Below are positions 36,073-45,774 of a DNA stretch of 64,000 nucleotides, piece by piece. This DNA is from an uncultured Acinetobacter sp. GTDB lineage: Bacteria > Pseudomonadota > Gammaproteobacteria > Pseudomonadales > Moraxellaceae. Position numbers and translations under genes: made by a program. The stretch lies in the NCBI RefSeq assembly GCF_947493735.1, contig NZ_CANLSL010000014.1, positions 1 to 64,000 of the forward strand. The letters are read 5' to 3'. Below the pieces are notes generated by a model. It did not search any database. It was not told the origin of the DNA and saw nothing but the letters and a program-made list of their open reading frames with translations. Every line of letters begins with the position of its first letter. Position 1 is the first letter of the stretch.

Positions 36073-37218
36073 CTAGCGATGCGTATGGATCGACATGATC
36101 ACGCCAAAAGAAGCCATCAAGGTAATAATTGCCGTACCGCCATAGCTCATAAAAGGTAAGGGCACACCAACTACGGGTAAGATACCACTAACCATCCCAG
36201 CATTCACAAATACATAGACAAAAAACGATAATCCTAACGCACCTGCAACAAGGCGTCCATAATTGTGAAAGCTATGTAAACTGATTTGAAAGATACGAAT
36301 GATCATCGCAAAGTAGATCGCCAATAATATCAGCAATCCGATATAGCCAAATTCTTCAGAAAATGCGGCAATAATAAAGTCGGTATGACCTTCGGGTAAG
36401 AAGTGCAAATGTGCTTGCGTGCCTTCTAAATAGCCTTTACCTGAGAAACCGCCCGAGCCAATCGCTGTCTTCGACTGGATAATATTCCACCCAGAACCGA
36501 GCGCATCTGCTTCAGGGTCTAATAAGGTCAACACTCGGCGGCGCTGATAGTCATGTAATAGAAACTGCCAAGCAATCGGAATAATCACCGCAACCGCAGC
36601 GACAGCAGCCAAGATCAAACGCCAAGACAAGCCACTTAAAAACAGTACAAACATACCGCTTGCGAGCACCAGTAACGACGTCCCTAAATCAGGTTGCTCA
36701 GCAATGAGTAAAAAAGGTACACCAATAATAATGAGGCTAATGAATACACGTTTGAAATTTGGTGGTAACGGATATTTGGATAAATACCACGCCACCATCA
36801 TCGGCATACCGATTTTTAAAAATTCACTGGGTTGTACGCTACCAAAACCTGGAATATCAATCCAACGCTGTGCGCCCATCCGCACTTCACCAAACAGAAT
36901 TACAGCAATCAGTGACAGTACCCCAATGCAATATACATAAGGTGAAAAACTTTGATACATCTTCGGTGGGATTTGTGCCATAAATAGCATGACGAAAAAG
37001 CCAATGCCAAAGCTGACAGCTTGTCGGATCACCAATGCACTATTTTCAGCAGAAGCACTATACAGTACAGTCAAACCCAGTACTGCATTGAATGCCAACA
37101 ACCCAAGCAACCACGGATCGAGGTGAATGCGCTCCCATAAAGAGAGGGGGTAGCGTGAACTCGTACCATCTCGAGGTGCATGACGTAAGAAGCGATTGTG
37201 GTGAATTCGATAAGACAT
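36073..37218 (-). CDS. rodA: rod shape-determining glycosyltransferase RodA
   Basis: RodA is a SEDS-family peptidoglycan polymerase that works with PBP2 in the elongasome to keep rod shape. From the ATG at 37218 it has 381 residues and about ten transmembrane helices. Conserved SEDS parts include GAQRWIDIPGFGSVQPSEF (~124-142), the catalytic-loop region around AEQPDLGTSLL, GSGGFSGKGYLEGTQ, LPEGHTDFIIAAFSEEFG, and the C-terminal PVVGVPLPFMSYGGT. The open frame reaches back to 37302, but MSYRIHHNRF fits the family start; the ribosome-binding site is weak. mltB and rlpA follow. Confidence 0.95.
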   Translation of the reverse strand: MSYRIHHNRFLRHAPRDGTSSRYPLSLWERIHLDPWLLGLLAFNAVLGLTVLYSASAENSALVIRQAVSFGIGFFVMLFMAQIPPKMYQSFSPYVYCIGVLSLIAVILFGEVRMGAQRWIDIPGFGSVQPSEFLKIGMPMMVAWYLSKYPLPPNFKRVFISLIIIGVPFLLIAEQPDLGTSLLVLASGMFVLFLSGLSWRLILAAVAAVAVIIPIAWQFLLHDYQRRRVLTLLDPEADALGSGWNIIQSKTAIGSGGFSGKGYLEGTQAHLHFLPEGHTDFIIAAFSEEFGYIGLLILLAIYFAMIIRIFQISLHSFHNYGRLVAGALGLSFFVYVFVNAGMVSGILPVVGVPLPFMSYGGTAIITLMASFGVIMSIHTHR

Positions 37219-37427
37219 GGCGTTCGAGATAATTGATAGCGGAAAAGGAATGCAAAAAATGAAGTATTGTTTTGAGACAAAACAAGTCTTATATGCTAAC
37301 ACAGCTAAAAAAATTGATTAAGAAGTCTCATAGAGAAAAGTAAAATATTATGTTTAGGAATTTAAATTTAGAAGCTTAGAAAGAATAGATATTGAAACTA
37401 AGAAAGCTAAAATTGAACAAAAAAATG

Positions 37428-37462
37428 AAAAGCCTAAGCAAACAATAGATCACTTAGGCTTT
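37428..37462 (-). terminator. terminator downstream of the unknown gene at 37510
   Basis: AAAGCCTAAG and CTTAGGCTTT pair perfectly across a 14-nt loop and are followed on the minus strand by TCATTTTTTTG. Confidence 0.75.
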
Positions 37463-37509
37463 GGTGACTTGATTTATATCAGTATATTTTTATCAATATA
37501 GCTATAAAA

Positions 37510-38175
37510 TTAGTTTGTTTGATGAATCAATTGACTATGATGCTTGGCGAGAATTTTTAGCTCTTCGTCTGTCAAATTAGGAATCAGCTTGTTGATGGCG
37601 ATGTGCACAGCTTTAGTCACGACACCTGCGCCAACATCAGCAGCCTTACGTTTGATCATGCCGAGATCAAGCGTTTTATTAAAATCGACCATGAAATGTT
37701 TCACCATCATGTCAGCGAACTTTTTATATTGCTCAGTCAATGCAGGTTTGATTTTGCTTTGATCTTCACCTGCGAGAATTGCTGCAAAGTTGCTTTGCAT
37801 TTGTCCGACCAATGCACTACCTAAGGGTGCACCAACACGTAATTGCCCACTCTCATCGTGATAAATACTACCTTCGATAAAATCAAGCGAAGCGACAATT
37901 TTTTCATTCGGAGTTTTGCTGAGTAGTTGCCCCAACAATGCGCGGACAGTACTTTTGACATAACCGACCAATTTCTCAGCAGTATCTTTACGATCACTTG
38001 GTGGAAACTCTTTTAGACCATCGCTCAAGACACGATCTAACAACTCATCGTTGAGTGCCAATGCGATTTTATCTCGGAGTGGATACATCGGTTCAGATGC
38101 ATTACGACTGCGCTGAGCTTGTTGAATATCACTCAGTAGTGAAGGGGATGGGATAAATCCAAAAAAACTTGGCAT
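37510..38175 (-). CDS. conserved protein of unknown function
   Basis: A 221-residue protein I cannot assign to a family. It starts MPSFFGFIPSPSLLSDI at an ATG with GAGGAAG upstream; an in-frame start at 38199 is less likely. It is predicted mostly helical and soluble, with no clear membrane helix or signal peptide. Notable segments are SDRKDTAEKLVGYVKSTVRALL, an Ala/Gly-rich stretch AADVGAGVVTKAVHIAI and a closing ELKILAKHHSQLIHQTN. It follows queF by 38 nt on the same strand, so it is probably the last gene of the yadG-yadH-queF unit. Confidence 0.6.
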   Translation of the reverse strand: MPSFFGFIPSPSLLSDIQQAQRSRNASEPMYPLRDKIALALNDELLDRVLSDGLKEFPPSDRKDTAEKLVGYVKSTVRALLGQLLSKTPNEKIVASLDFIEGSIYHDESGQLRVGAPLGSALVGQMQSNFAAILAGEDQSKIKPALTEQYKKFADMMVKHFMVDFNKTLDLGMIKRKAADVGAGVVTKAVHIAINKLIPNLTDEELKILAKHHSQLIHQTN

Positions 38176-38213
38176 TGTTCTTCCTCGATCAATTTCCAAT
38201 TCTATTGTTGTGC

Positions 38214-39035
38214 TTATTGTCGCGCTAATCTAAGCGGACTTGGCATCCATGACAGATCTGATACACGACATGGATTGATATCCAACCCACCTCGACGTGT
38301 ATACGCGGCGTACACCATGAGTTTTTCAGGTTGCAATTGTGTCCAAATATCCGCAAATATTTGTTCAACACATTGCTCATGAAAACCATTGTGTTCACGA
38401 TAAGAGATAATATAGGCGAATAAATTGGCTTCAGAAAGCTTTTTTCCACGATAACGGATCAATACAGTGCCCCAATCAGGCTGATTGGTGACAGGGCAGT
38501 TACTGCGTAGTAGGTGTGAGTAATAACTTTGCTCGATGATTTCATTATTGGATTGTACTTCACTGTCTAAAGTCAGCAATGACGCATCGGGATGATATAC
38601 CATGGTATTTGGCTTGCATTGATCAAGGCAAATTCCATATGGTCGATCTAAGGTGAGCGCATCAACATCGAAGAGTTCGAGTCGGATCTCTGCATGGGCA
38701 GCTTTGGATAAATCAGCTTCAACCGTAGCAATAAAATCCTGTCGTGAATAACGTTCAAAATTAAAACTATTAAAGTACAGTTTTAACGATTTTGATTCGA
38801 TCAGGTGACTTGATGTTGCAGGAATATGTAATCGTCCAATCGCAACTTGTGGAATACCGTCCAAGTCTAACCAAGAAATTTCAAAGACATGCCACCAATC
38901 AATGCCTTGTGTAATGCCTGCGATATCTTTATATGCTAGGCGTGCATCGCTACGTGCGATTGGAAATAATACTTCAGGCGCATATATTGTTGGATATTGG
39001 GTGTCTTGACCCAAAAGTGACGCATCAACAGACAT
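38214..39035 (-). CDS. queF: NADPH-dependent preQ0 reductase
   Basis: QueF reduces the nitrile 7-cyano-7-deazaguanine (preQ0) to the amine preQ1 in queuosine synthesis for tRNA. The 273-residue protein is the long, two-module (E. coli-like) form. It has the N-terminal module with ESKSLKLYFNSFN (~80-92), and the C-terminal module with the thioimide-forming Cys in SNCPVTNQPDWG (~179-190) and the NADPH-contact region HEQCVEQIF. Its start overlaps the stop of the yadH-like gene by one base. No other queuosine genes are in the window. Confidence 0.95.
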   Translation of the reverse strand: MSVDASLLGQDTQYPTIYAPEVLFPIARSDARLAYKDIAGITQGIDWWHVFEISWLDLDGIPQVAIGRLHIPATSSHLIESKSLKLYFNSFNFERYSRQDFIATVEADLSKAAHAEIRLELFDVDALTLDRPYGICLDQCKPNTMVYHPDASLLTLDSEVQSNNEIIEQSYYSHLLRSNCPVTNQPDWGTVLIRYRGKKLSEANLFAYIISYREHNGFHEQCVEQIFADIWTQLQPEKLMVYAAYTRRGGLDINPCRVSDLSWMPSPLRLARQ

Positions 39036-39808
39036 TATTCACGCATTCCTGTACCACGACTTAATAAATGATAAGCGATGGCATACATCATAAAACAGCC
39101 CGCACTAATCACCATAAGAGAAATCCACACATTAACATCACTATGTCCTAAGATGCCATAACGGAAGGCATTGACCATATAGACGATCGGATTCAGCAAA
39201 GACACATTCTGCCAAAATGGGCTCAGATTACTAATCGCATAGAATACACCACCGAGATAGGTCAGTGGTGTTAAGATAAAGGTCGGAATAATAGAAATAT
39301 CATCGAATGATTTGGCGTAGACTGCATTAATAAAACCACCTAATGAGAACAACATTGAAGTGATAATGACGGTATATATGGTCACGAAAATATTAAAAAT
39401 ACTGAGCTGGGTAAACAGCAAACTGACTAAAGTGACGATAAAACCAACGCAAATGCCACGAGCCACACCGCCGACCATGAAACCAAGCAAAATCACATGA
39501 TTTGGCACAGGACTAGTAATCAGCTCTTCCACACTACGTTGAAATTTCGCACTAAAAAAACTCGACGTAACATTAGAATAACTGTTGGTGATCACCGACA
39601 TCATGATCAAACCTGGCACGATGAATTGGATGTAGCTAAAGCCACCCATCTCACCGATACGAGAGCCGACGAGATTGCCAAAAATCACAAAATATAAGCT
39701 CATGGTGATCGCAGGCGGCAGAAGTGTTTGTGGCCAAATTCGCATAAAGCGACGGATTTCTTTACGGACGATAGTTAGGAATGCGACGCTGAGTTGTTGA
39801 CGGTTCAT
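39035..39808 (-). CDS. ABC-2 type transporter permease (YadH-like)
   Basis: A 257-residue membrane protein with about six transmembrane helices in the ABC-2 export fold, starting with an amphipathic N-terminal segment (TIVRKEIRRFMRIWPQTL). It matches the E. coli YadH type: FGNLVGSRIGEMGGFSYIQFIVPG, and the conserved TPLTYLGGVFYAISNL near the C-terminal half. It overlaps the ATPase gene by 4 nt and queF by 1 nt, so translation is coupled. The exported compound is unknown. Confidence 0.9.
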   Translation of the reverse strand: MNRQQLSVAFLTIVRKEIRRFMRIWPQTLLPPAITMSLYFVIFGNLVGSRIGEMGGFSYIQFIVPGLIMMSVITNSYSNVTSSFFSAKFQRSVEELITSPVPNHVILLGFMVGGVARGICVGFIVTLVSLLFTQLSIFNIFVTIYTVIITSMLFSLGGFINAVYAKSFDDISIIPTFILTPLTYLGGVFYAISNLSPFWQNVSLLNPIVYMVNAFRYGILGHSDVNVWISLMVISAGCFMMYAIAYHLLSRGTGMRE

Positions 39809-40740
39809 GCGTTGGCTCCTGTCAGATTTTTTTCAACCATGTTGACAAAGAGCTCTTCGAGTCGATTTGCCTTATTTCGCATACTGCTGATCACGATGCC
39901 ATTGGCTTCAAAAATAGAAAATAGGTCGTTAATGGAGTGAGCTTTGTTCATCGTCACTTGCAAGGTGCTCGAATCAATTAAATCGAATTGGAAACCAATA
40001 ATATTTAAATCAAAGTGTTCGATTGGTGCTGCCAAATCAAAGATAAATGTTTCCACAGACAGCTGATTTAAAAAGCTTTTCATGCTGGTATCTTCTTTGA
40101 TCTCGCCACGATCAATGATGGCGATGCGACGACAGAGCATTTCTGCTTCTTCAAGATAATGTGTGGTGAGAATTATTGAGGTGCCATTTTGATTGAGCTC
40201 AGTCAAAAAATCCCACATCGAACGACGTAGTTCAATATCAACACCTGCAGTCGGTTCATCCAAAATCATCAGCTTTGGTTCGTGCATCATGGCACGAGCG
40301 ATCATCAAGCGACGTTTCATACCGCCTGAGAGCAGGCGAGATTGGGTATTACGCTTTTCCCAAAGTCCGAGCTTTTCGAGATAATGTTCAGCACGTTGCT
40401 CAGCAAGTTTTTTCTCAATGCCGTAGTAGCCTGCCTGTGTGACTAAGATGTCAAATGTCTTTTCAAACTGACCGAAGTTAAACTCTTGCGGGACGACGCC
40501 AAGATGTTGTTTGGCTTTAGAAGAAAACTGATCAAGGTCATAACCAAAAATATTGACGCTACCTGAGGTCTTTTTCGTCAGTGAGCTAATGATGCCGATG
40601 GTGGTCGATTTACCTGCACCATTTGGACCAAGTAGCGCATAGAATTCGCCTTCTGGAACGGTGAGGTCAATTCCTTTGAGTGCTTGAAAGCCATTTTTAT
40701 AAGTTTTATGCAAATCTTGTAAGACTAAGGCATCAGTCAT
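39805..40740 (-). CDS. ABC transporter ATP-binding protein (YadG-like)
   Basis: A 311-residue ATPase pairing with the ABC-2 permease immediately downstream. Motifs: Walker A GPNGAGKST (~36-44), Q-loop VVPQEFNF, signature LLSGGMKRRLMIARAM (~136-151), Walker B LMILDEPTAGVD, and the H-loop TTHYLEEAEML. The C-terminal ~80 residues form the extra domain common in drug- or polysaccharide-type ABC-2 systems. I prefer the ATG at 40740 (MTDALVL) over 40749. The 4-nt overlap with the permease shows a tight operon. Confidence 0.92.
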   Translation of the reverse strand: MTDALVLQDLHKTYKNGFQALKGIDLTVPEGEFYALLGPNGAGKSTTIGIISSLTKKTSGSVNIFGYDLDQFSSKAKQHLGVVPQEFNFGQFEKTFDILVTQAGYYGIEKKLAEQRAEHYLEKLGLWEKRNTQSRLLSGGMKRRLMIARAMMHEPKLMILDEPTAGVDIELRRSMWDFLTELNQNGTSIILTTHYLEEAEMLCRRIAIIDRGEIKEDTSMKSFLNQLSVETFIFDLAAPIEHFDLNIIGFQFDLIDSSTLQVTMNKAHSINDLFSIFEANGIVISSMRNKANRLEELFVNMVEKNLTGANA

Positions 40741-40936
40741 TCTATACACCCTTTTTAACAGTGGATTCAGTAAACGGCGTTCAATTTAAGAACGAATACG
40801 CAATCCGACAAGGATATGAGTCAAACCATTTAAAGCGCACTATTGTGCGCCAAAATTGATCATAAACCAAGAGCTTGCCACACAACATAACAAAGCAGAA
40901 TTCACAATATGAATGATTTGGTTTAAATGTTATGGC

Positions 40937-41416
40937 TTATGCTCTGTGATAGGGATGATTATGATTAATGCTCATCGCTCGATACAGTTGCTCAATCAAA
41001 ATAATACGTACCATCGGATGCGGTAAAGTGAGTTTGGAAAGAGACCAATGCCACGCTGCTGCCTTACGCACCGCGTCAGATAGTCCATCAGGACCACCAA
41101 TCGCAAGAACAATATCAGCACCATCAAGCGTCCATTGTTGCATAGTCTGCGCAAGCTTCTCTGTGGAAAGCTCTCGACCACCCACTTCAAGAGCGACTAG
41201 CACTTCACCTTGTTTGATGTTAGATAAGATTGCCTCACCCTCGATCTGACAATATTTCAAAATATCTGCATCGGAGTCATTTTTACCACGCTTTGCCATG
41301 GGTAACTCGATCAATTGGGTGGTGACAAAAGGTTGAATGCGTTTGAAATAATCTTCAAAAGCAGTGTAGACCCAACTTGGCATTTTTTGACCAATGGTTA
41401 AGATGCGGATTTTCAT
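40937..41416 (-). CDS. rlmH: 23S rRNA (pseudouridine1915-N3)-methyltransferase
   Basis: RlmH methylates pseudouridine 1915 of 23S rRNA on complete 70S ribosomes. The 159-residue protein is a minimalist SPOUT methylase: MKIRILTIGQKMPSWV, then VALEVGGRELSTEKLA, the knot segment LAIGGPDGLS (~104-113) and the conserved C-terminus LIEQLYRAMSINHNHPYHR. It is separate from the ABC/queF unit, with ~190 nt between them. Confidence 0.96.
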   Translation of the reverse strand: MKIRILTIGQKMPSWVYTAFEDYFKRIQPFVTTQLIELPMAKRGKNDSDADILKYCQIEGEAILSNIKQGEVLVALEVGGRELSTEKLAQTMQQWTLDGADIVLAIGGPDGLSDAVRKAAAWHWSLSKLTLPHPMVRIILIEQLYRAMSINHNHPYHRA

Positions 41417-41509
41417 AAAGTCATTTAATTTATGGATTTATGCTCAGTATAGCATTTGAATAGGTTGTAAATAGATAGTCGGATTAAAATTAGAAAGTGA
41501 GCAAATCAA

Positions 41510-41535
41510 AAAAGGAGCAATTCATTGCTCCTTTT
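41510..41535 (-). terminator. terminator after the TonB-receptor remnant
   Basis: AAAAGGAGCAA and its complement flank a 4-nt loop, with A-run and T-run sides. It lies 17 nt past the receptor's stop and still looks intact. Confidence 0.8.
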
Positions 41536-41551
41536 CTTTTGGGCTAAATAT

Positions 41552-43311
41552 CTACATGAATTGGCGTTTAAACTTTAGAGCAACCGTGTGCTTGGCAGGT
41601 TCACCATAGAAAGCTTGTCCATCGTTAAAGCTATTGAGATACTTTTCATCGGTAATGTTGTCACCATTGGCTTGAGTCGTAAGGTTCGGTGTAATGTCAA
41701 AGCTTTTCCCATCAATTGGATCGGCAACTTGACCAGTGCTTTCATCGACGGACGGTTGTGGGCGGAAAATTGAGGTGTAGCTCATATAGCCTGTATATTT
41801 AGGTGTAAAGTTGTAGGTAATACCTGCATAAGGTGAAAATTTACTTTCACTATAATTCATAGGCGAGCTATAACTAACACTTTCACTATCGGCTTTGACA
41901 TAATTTCCACCTAAAATAACTCTGACTGCATCAGTCAAATGCAAACGCGTTGCAGCGTAAATAGAACGATTGGTTTGTGTATAATCCGCCGCATCTGAAT
42001 ATGCCAACCATGTTACATCGGTAGGTGTCCAATTCGCCCAATCCGTTGTATATTGTGTGATGTATGTTACGCCATCGTATACAGTTGTAGCATTATTGAT
42101 ATTGCTGTCGTCGATGGAGCCACTTTGTTGGCGGTCGAACTGCTCACTTTTTGCATGAGTGTAGCCTAGAATTGCTTCATGCTCACGACCCCATAAGTCG
42201 AATGTACCTTGTTGATTAAAATCTGTGGTGTCTAGCTCATTATTTTCTTGACCACCCCAAGCTGTGAGAGATACGCTCGAACCATCAGCATTTGGATAGC
42301 CGTGGTAATATAGCAATTTGCTTTCACGTTCTTTTTTATTAAAGTTATAGCTGAAATTGGCTGACCATGTGTCTAAAAACTCTTGTTTTACCTCGACAAA
42401 AGCATTTGTTGACGTATTGTCCCAATATGCCCAGTTTGGATTTGGATTGTAGTCACGCTCATAACTAATTTGCTTGCCTGAAGAGTCCGTGAGTGGCGAA
42501 GCACCCCAGTTGTTTGCTTTTGGATTGTTATTGCTTTAGCTTGCATCAAACGTTAAGCGTGTACTGTCAGAGAGATCTGCTTCAATCACACCTGCAAATC
42601 CATTTTTCTCTATTTCGTAACGGTCTAGATTCGATTCACCAGTTTGTTGATAACCTAAGATACGCCCACGAACATTCCCAGCGATAGTGCCTGAACATCT
42701 GCCTCATAGCGCTGATTATTCCACGAGCCCTAGCTTACACTGGTATTAGCATGTGTATCGGCAGTAGGGCGCATACGAATATAATTAATCGTTGCACTTG
42801 GATCACCAAAAGCATTGGTGAGAGCATCTGCTCCTTTAACGATTTCGATACGATCGTAGAGATAGCTATCAGGGTTGGTATCGTTATCGTTCCATTCAAT
42901 TGACGGGAAGCCGACACCATTGACTAAGATGTTTGAGATTTCAAATCTGCGTGCTGTATATACTGCACGCTACGTTTCGACGGCATTTACGGTTACACCT
43001 GGTGTATTGTTTAAAATATCTCTTGAGCTAGTCAGTCCGAAATCTTCAATCTGCTGGGGTGTAACGACATTAATCGTTTGTGGTGTTTCTTTAGTTGAAA
43101 TATTAAGTTTGGTTGCACTGCCACTATATTCGACAATATAAGATTTGCTTTGTTCTGAACTTTCATCAGCCGTAGCAGTGACTTGAATCACAGGAAGCTG
43201 TTGTACTGTTTCTTCCGCAAATGTATGGGGAGAGAGAAGAGCAGTAAATACAGAAACTGCTGAAATAGCAATGTTTAACGAAGAACGTGGAAAAGGAATT
43301 CGAGGTGACAT
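41552..43311 (-). pseudogene. TonB-dependent siderophore receptor, decayed
   Basis: The N-terminus is intact: signal peptide, then a plug domain with TKETPQTINVVTPQQIEDF and DILNNTPGVTVNAVET. The frame is then broken by TAG at 42970-42972, TAG at 42730-42732, a one-base loss near 42693-42696, and TAA at 42536-42538. Translating across these gives clear receptor sequence (RRFEISNILVNGVGFP, VKGADALTNAFGDPSATINY, GYQQTGES). Near 41700 DPIDGKSF joins directly to DITPNLTTQ, although receptors normally have a few hundred residues between these blocks, so much of the C-terminal barrel is deleted. The last block (NITDEKYLNSF ... YGEPAKHTVALKFKRQF) is normal. It resembles the FhuE/FoxA-type hydroxamate receptors. 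No longer functional. Confidence 0.9.
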
Positions 43312-43347
43312 AAAATTACCAGTTTATACAAATGAAAAACCTCATCA

Positions 43348-43370
43348 TTACTGTTAATATTATCAAAAAA
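43348..43370 (-). promoter_or_regulatory. possible Fur-box remnant upstream of the receptor pseudogene
   Basis: On the minus strand TGATAATATTAACAGTAATGA lies ~40-60 nt before the receptor ATG. It shares several bases with the GATAATGATAATCATTATC consensus. An iron-repressed receptor would be expected to have such a site, but the match is imperfect. Confidence 0.3.
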
Positions 43371-43410
43371 TTCAAGATATTTGTAACACATCGTTTGTAT
43401 TGTGCATAAA

Positions 43411-43428
43411 AAAGACGCCGAAGCGTCT
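43411..43428 (-). terminator. terminator downstream of pckG
   Basis: On the minus strand AGACGC-TTCG-GCGTCT forms a 6-bp stem with a stable UUCG tetraloop, followed directly by a T-run. Confidence 0.9.
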
Positions 43429-43457
43429 CATTTATTTTAAGTCTTTTAAATTTGCTA

Positions 43458-45287
43458 TTAAGCAGATTTTACCGCCTCTAATAATGCAGATTGGCGATCT
43501 TTCAATGCTTGTGGAAGACGAGCACCTAGCTTAGTAAATAGTTCAGTGTGGCTTTCAAGCTCTTTGATCCATTGATCTTTATCTTGCTTAGTCACAGTTT
43601 CAAATTGATCTTTCGTAAACTCTAAACCAGACCAGTTCAATTGCTCATAAGTCGGCACTAAACCAATTGGAGTATTTACTGCATCTGCACGATCTTCACA
43701 GCGATCAATGATCCACTCAAGCACACGCATGTTTTGACCGAAACCAGGCCATACGAAGTTGCCTTCTGCATCACGACGGAACCAGTTCACATTGAAGATT
43801 TTTGGCAATTTGTTACCAGCAGCCTCAGCTTTTGCACCAACTTGTTGACCAAGCTCTAACCAGTGAGAGAAGTAATCCGCCATGTTGTAGCCAGCAAATG
43901 GCAACATCGCAAATGGGTCACGACGAACAATACCTTGTTGACCAACAGCTGCAGCAGTGGTTTCAGAACCCATTGTCGCAGCTTTATATACCCCATCAAT
44001 CCAGTCAAATGCTTCTGATACCAACGGTACAGTGTCAGCACGACGACCACCGAAGATGAATGCAGAGATCGGCACACCTGCTGGATTTTCCCAGTCTGCA
44101 TCAATAGAAGGGCATTGACCTGCAGAAACTGTAAAGCGTGCATTTGGATGAGCAGCTTTTTCTGCGCCTGTGTGAGCTTGACCTTTCCAGTTGGTCAAAT
44201 TCGCAGGTGCTTCTTTCGTTAAGCCTTCCCACCAAATTTCACCATCAGCTGTGACAGCGACGTTGGTATAGATCACGTCTTTGTTCAATGTTGCCATACA
44301 GTTTGGATTGGTTTTGGTATTCGTACCTGGTGCAACACCGAAGAAACCTGCTTCAGGGTTAATCGCATATAGACGACCATCTTCACCCGGTTTAATCCAT
44401 GCAATATCATCACCGACAGTTTCGATTTTCCAACCTTCATAACCTGCAGGTGGAATCAACATTGCAAAGTTGGTTTTACCACATGCAGATGGGAATGCCG
44501 CAGCGATGTAGTGCTTTTCACCTTGAGGGTTAGTTACGCCAAGAATCAACATGTGTTCAGCTAACCAACCTTGCTCACGACCCATCGCAGATGCGATACG
44601 AAGTGCCAAGCATTTTTTACCAAGCAACGCATTACCGCCATAACCTGAACCATAAGACCAGATTTCACGAGTTTGTGGGTAATGAACGATATACTTTTCA
44701 CTGTTACATGGCCAAGCAACATCTTTTGCACCTGCAACGAGTGGCGCGCCAACAGTGTGTACACATGGTACATACTCACCGTCTGTACCAAGTACGTCGT
44801 AAACTGCTTTGCCCATACGAGCCATTTTACTCATGCTGATCACAACATATGGAGAGTCAGTCAACTCGATACCGATGTGTGCAATGTGGCTACCCAAAGG
44901 ACCCATAGAGAAAGGGACAACGTACATCGTACGACCTTCCATAGCGCCTTCAAATAAGCCATTGAGTTTTTCACGCATTACTGCAGGAGCTTCCCAGTTA
45001 TTGGTTGCGCCTGCGTCTTCTTCGTTTTCAGTACAGATAAATGTACGATCTTCGACACGTGCCACATCAGACGGATCAGAGTTTGCTAGATATGAACCTG
45101 GGTGCTTTTCTTGATTCAATTTTTGCATGGTGCCGTTAGCGATCATCAAGTCAACAAGACGTTGATACTCTTCTTCACTGCCGTCACACCATTCGATTTT
45201 TGCAGGTTTAGTTAATTTAGCAATTTCTTCAACCCAAGCAACAAGCTTAGGATGACGAACGAATTCTGGTGCGTTCACTTGGGTCAT
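43458..45287 (-). CDS. pckG: phosphoenolpyruvate carboxykinase (GTP)
   Basis: PckG converts oxaloacetate and GTP to phosphoenolpyruvate, the entry to gluconeogenesis during growth on organic acids. The 609-residue enzyme is the GTP-dependent class. It shows the substrate loop [20 protein letters not shown], the reactive-Cys P-loop [15 protein letters not shown] (~266-280), metal-binding [13 protein letters not shown], and the nucleotide region [12 protein letters not shown] and [12 protein letters not shown]. Monocistronic, with a 487-nt upstream region shared with the divergent lipid-kinase gene and a UUCG terminator. Confidence 0.97.
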   Translation of the reverse strand: MTQVNAPEFVRHPKLVAWVEEIAKLTKPAKIEWCDGSEEEYQRLVDLMIANGTMQKLNQEKHPGSYLANSDPSDVARVEDRTFICTENEEDAGATNNWEAPAVMREKLNGLFEGAMEGRTMYVVPFSMGPLGSHIAHIGIELTDSPYVVISMSKMARMGKAVYDVLGTDGEYVPCVHTVGAPLVAGAKDVAWPCNSEKYIVHYPQTREIWSYGSGYGGNALLGKKCLALRIASAMGREQGWLAEHMLILGVTNPQGEKHYIAAAFPSACGKTNFAMLIPPAGYEGWKIETVGDDIAWIKPGEDGRLYAINPEAGFFGVAPGTNTKTNPNCMATLNKDVIYTNVAVTADGEIWWEGLTKEAPANLTNWKGQAHTGAEKAAHPNARFTVSAGQCPSIDADWENPAGVPISAFIFGGRRADTVPLVSEAFDWIDGVYKAATMGSETTAAAVGQQGIVRRDPFAMLPFAGYNMADYFSHWLELGQQVGAKAEAAGNKLPKIFNVNWFRRDAEGNFVWPGFGQNMRVLEWIIDRCEDRADAVNTPIGLVPTYEQLNWSGLEFTKDQFETVTKQDKDQWIKELESHTELFTKLGARLPQALKDRQSALLEAVKSA

Positions 45288-45774
45288 GATGAGGCCTACT
45301 TTTCTTTAAAAATGTACTATCCGTACAACGCACAGTCGGGATACAACTGCACGATAATGACTAAGATATATACGTTATATCGTCGTTAAAAATGGGTGAA
45401 CATATTAAAACATATTTTTGTTGGAATAGGTATCCAAGCTTCACTCTCAAGAGAAGCTATAGGTTGATAATGTTCATGTAAGATATTGAATTAAAATAAT
45501 TATATTAAAAACACTGTGATATAATTTAAAATTTATGCTTGGTATTTATATTCTAAATATTAAATAAAATCTTTATAAATCAATCATAAACTAATTTTAC
45601 AGTTGTACACTACCATCTGTTGTATATTTGCAATAACTACCGAAATAATCACATCGTTATAGATTGTGATTTGACATACTTTGATCTCAATACGCTGGTA
45701 TTTATTGAAATTCAAAGTATAAAGAAAAATTGAAGAATGATCTGTAACTTGCAGAATGTGAGATAAAACATCAT
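45288..45774. other. intergenic region between divergent pckG and lipid-kinase gene
   Basis: This 487-nt very AT-rich stretch has no gene I would call. It contains the palindrome GATATA-TACGT-TATATC (45365-45381), ~80-95 nt before pckG, as a possible operator. The remainder (about 45480-45770) is A/T tracts without clear structure. Confidence 0.5.
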
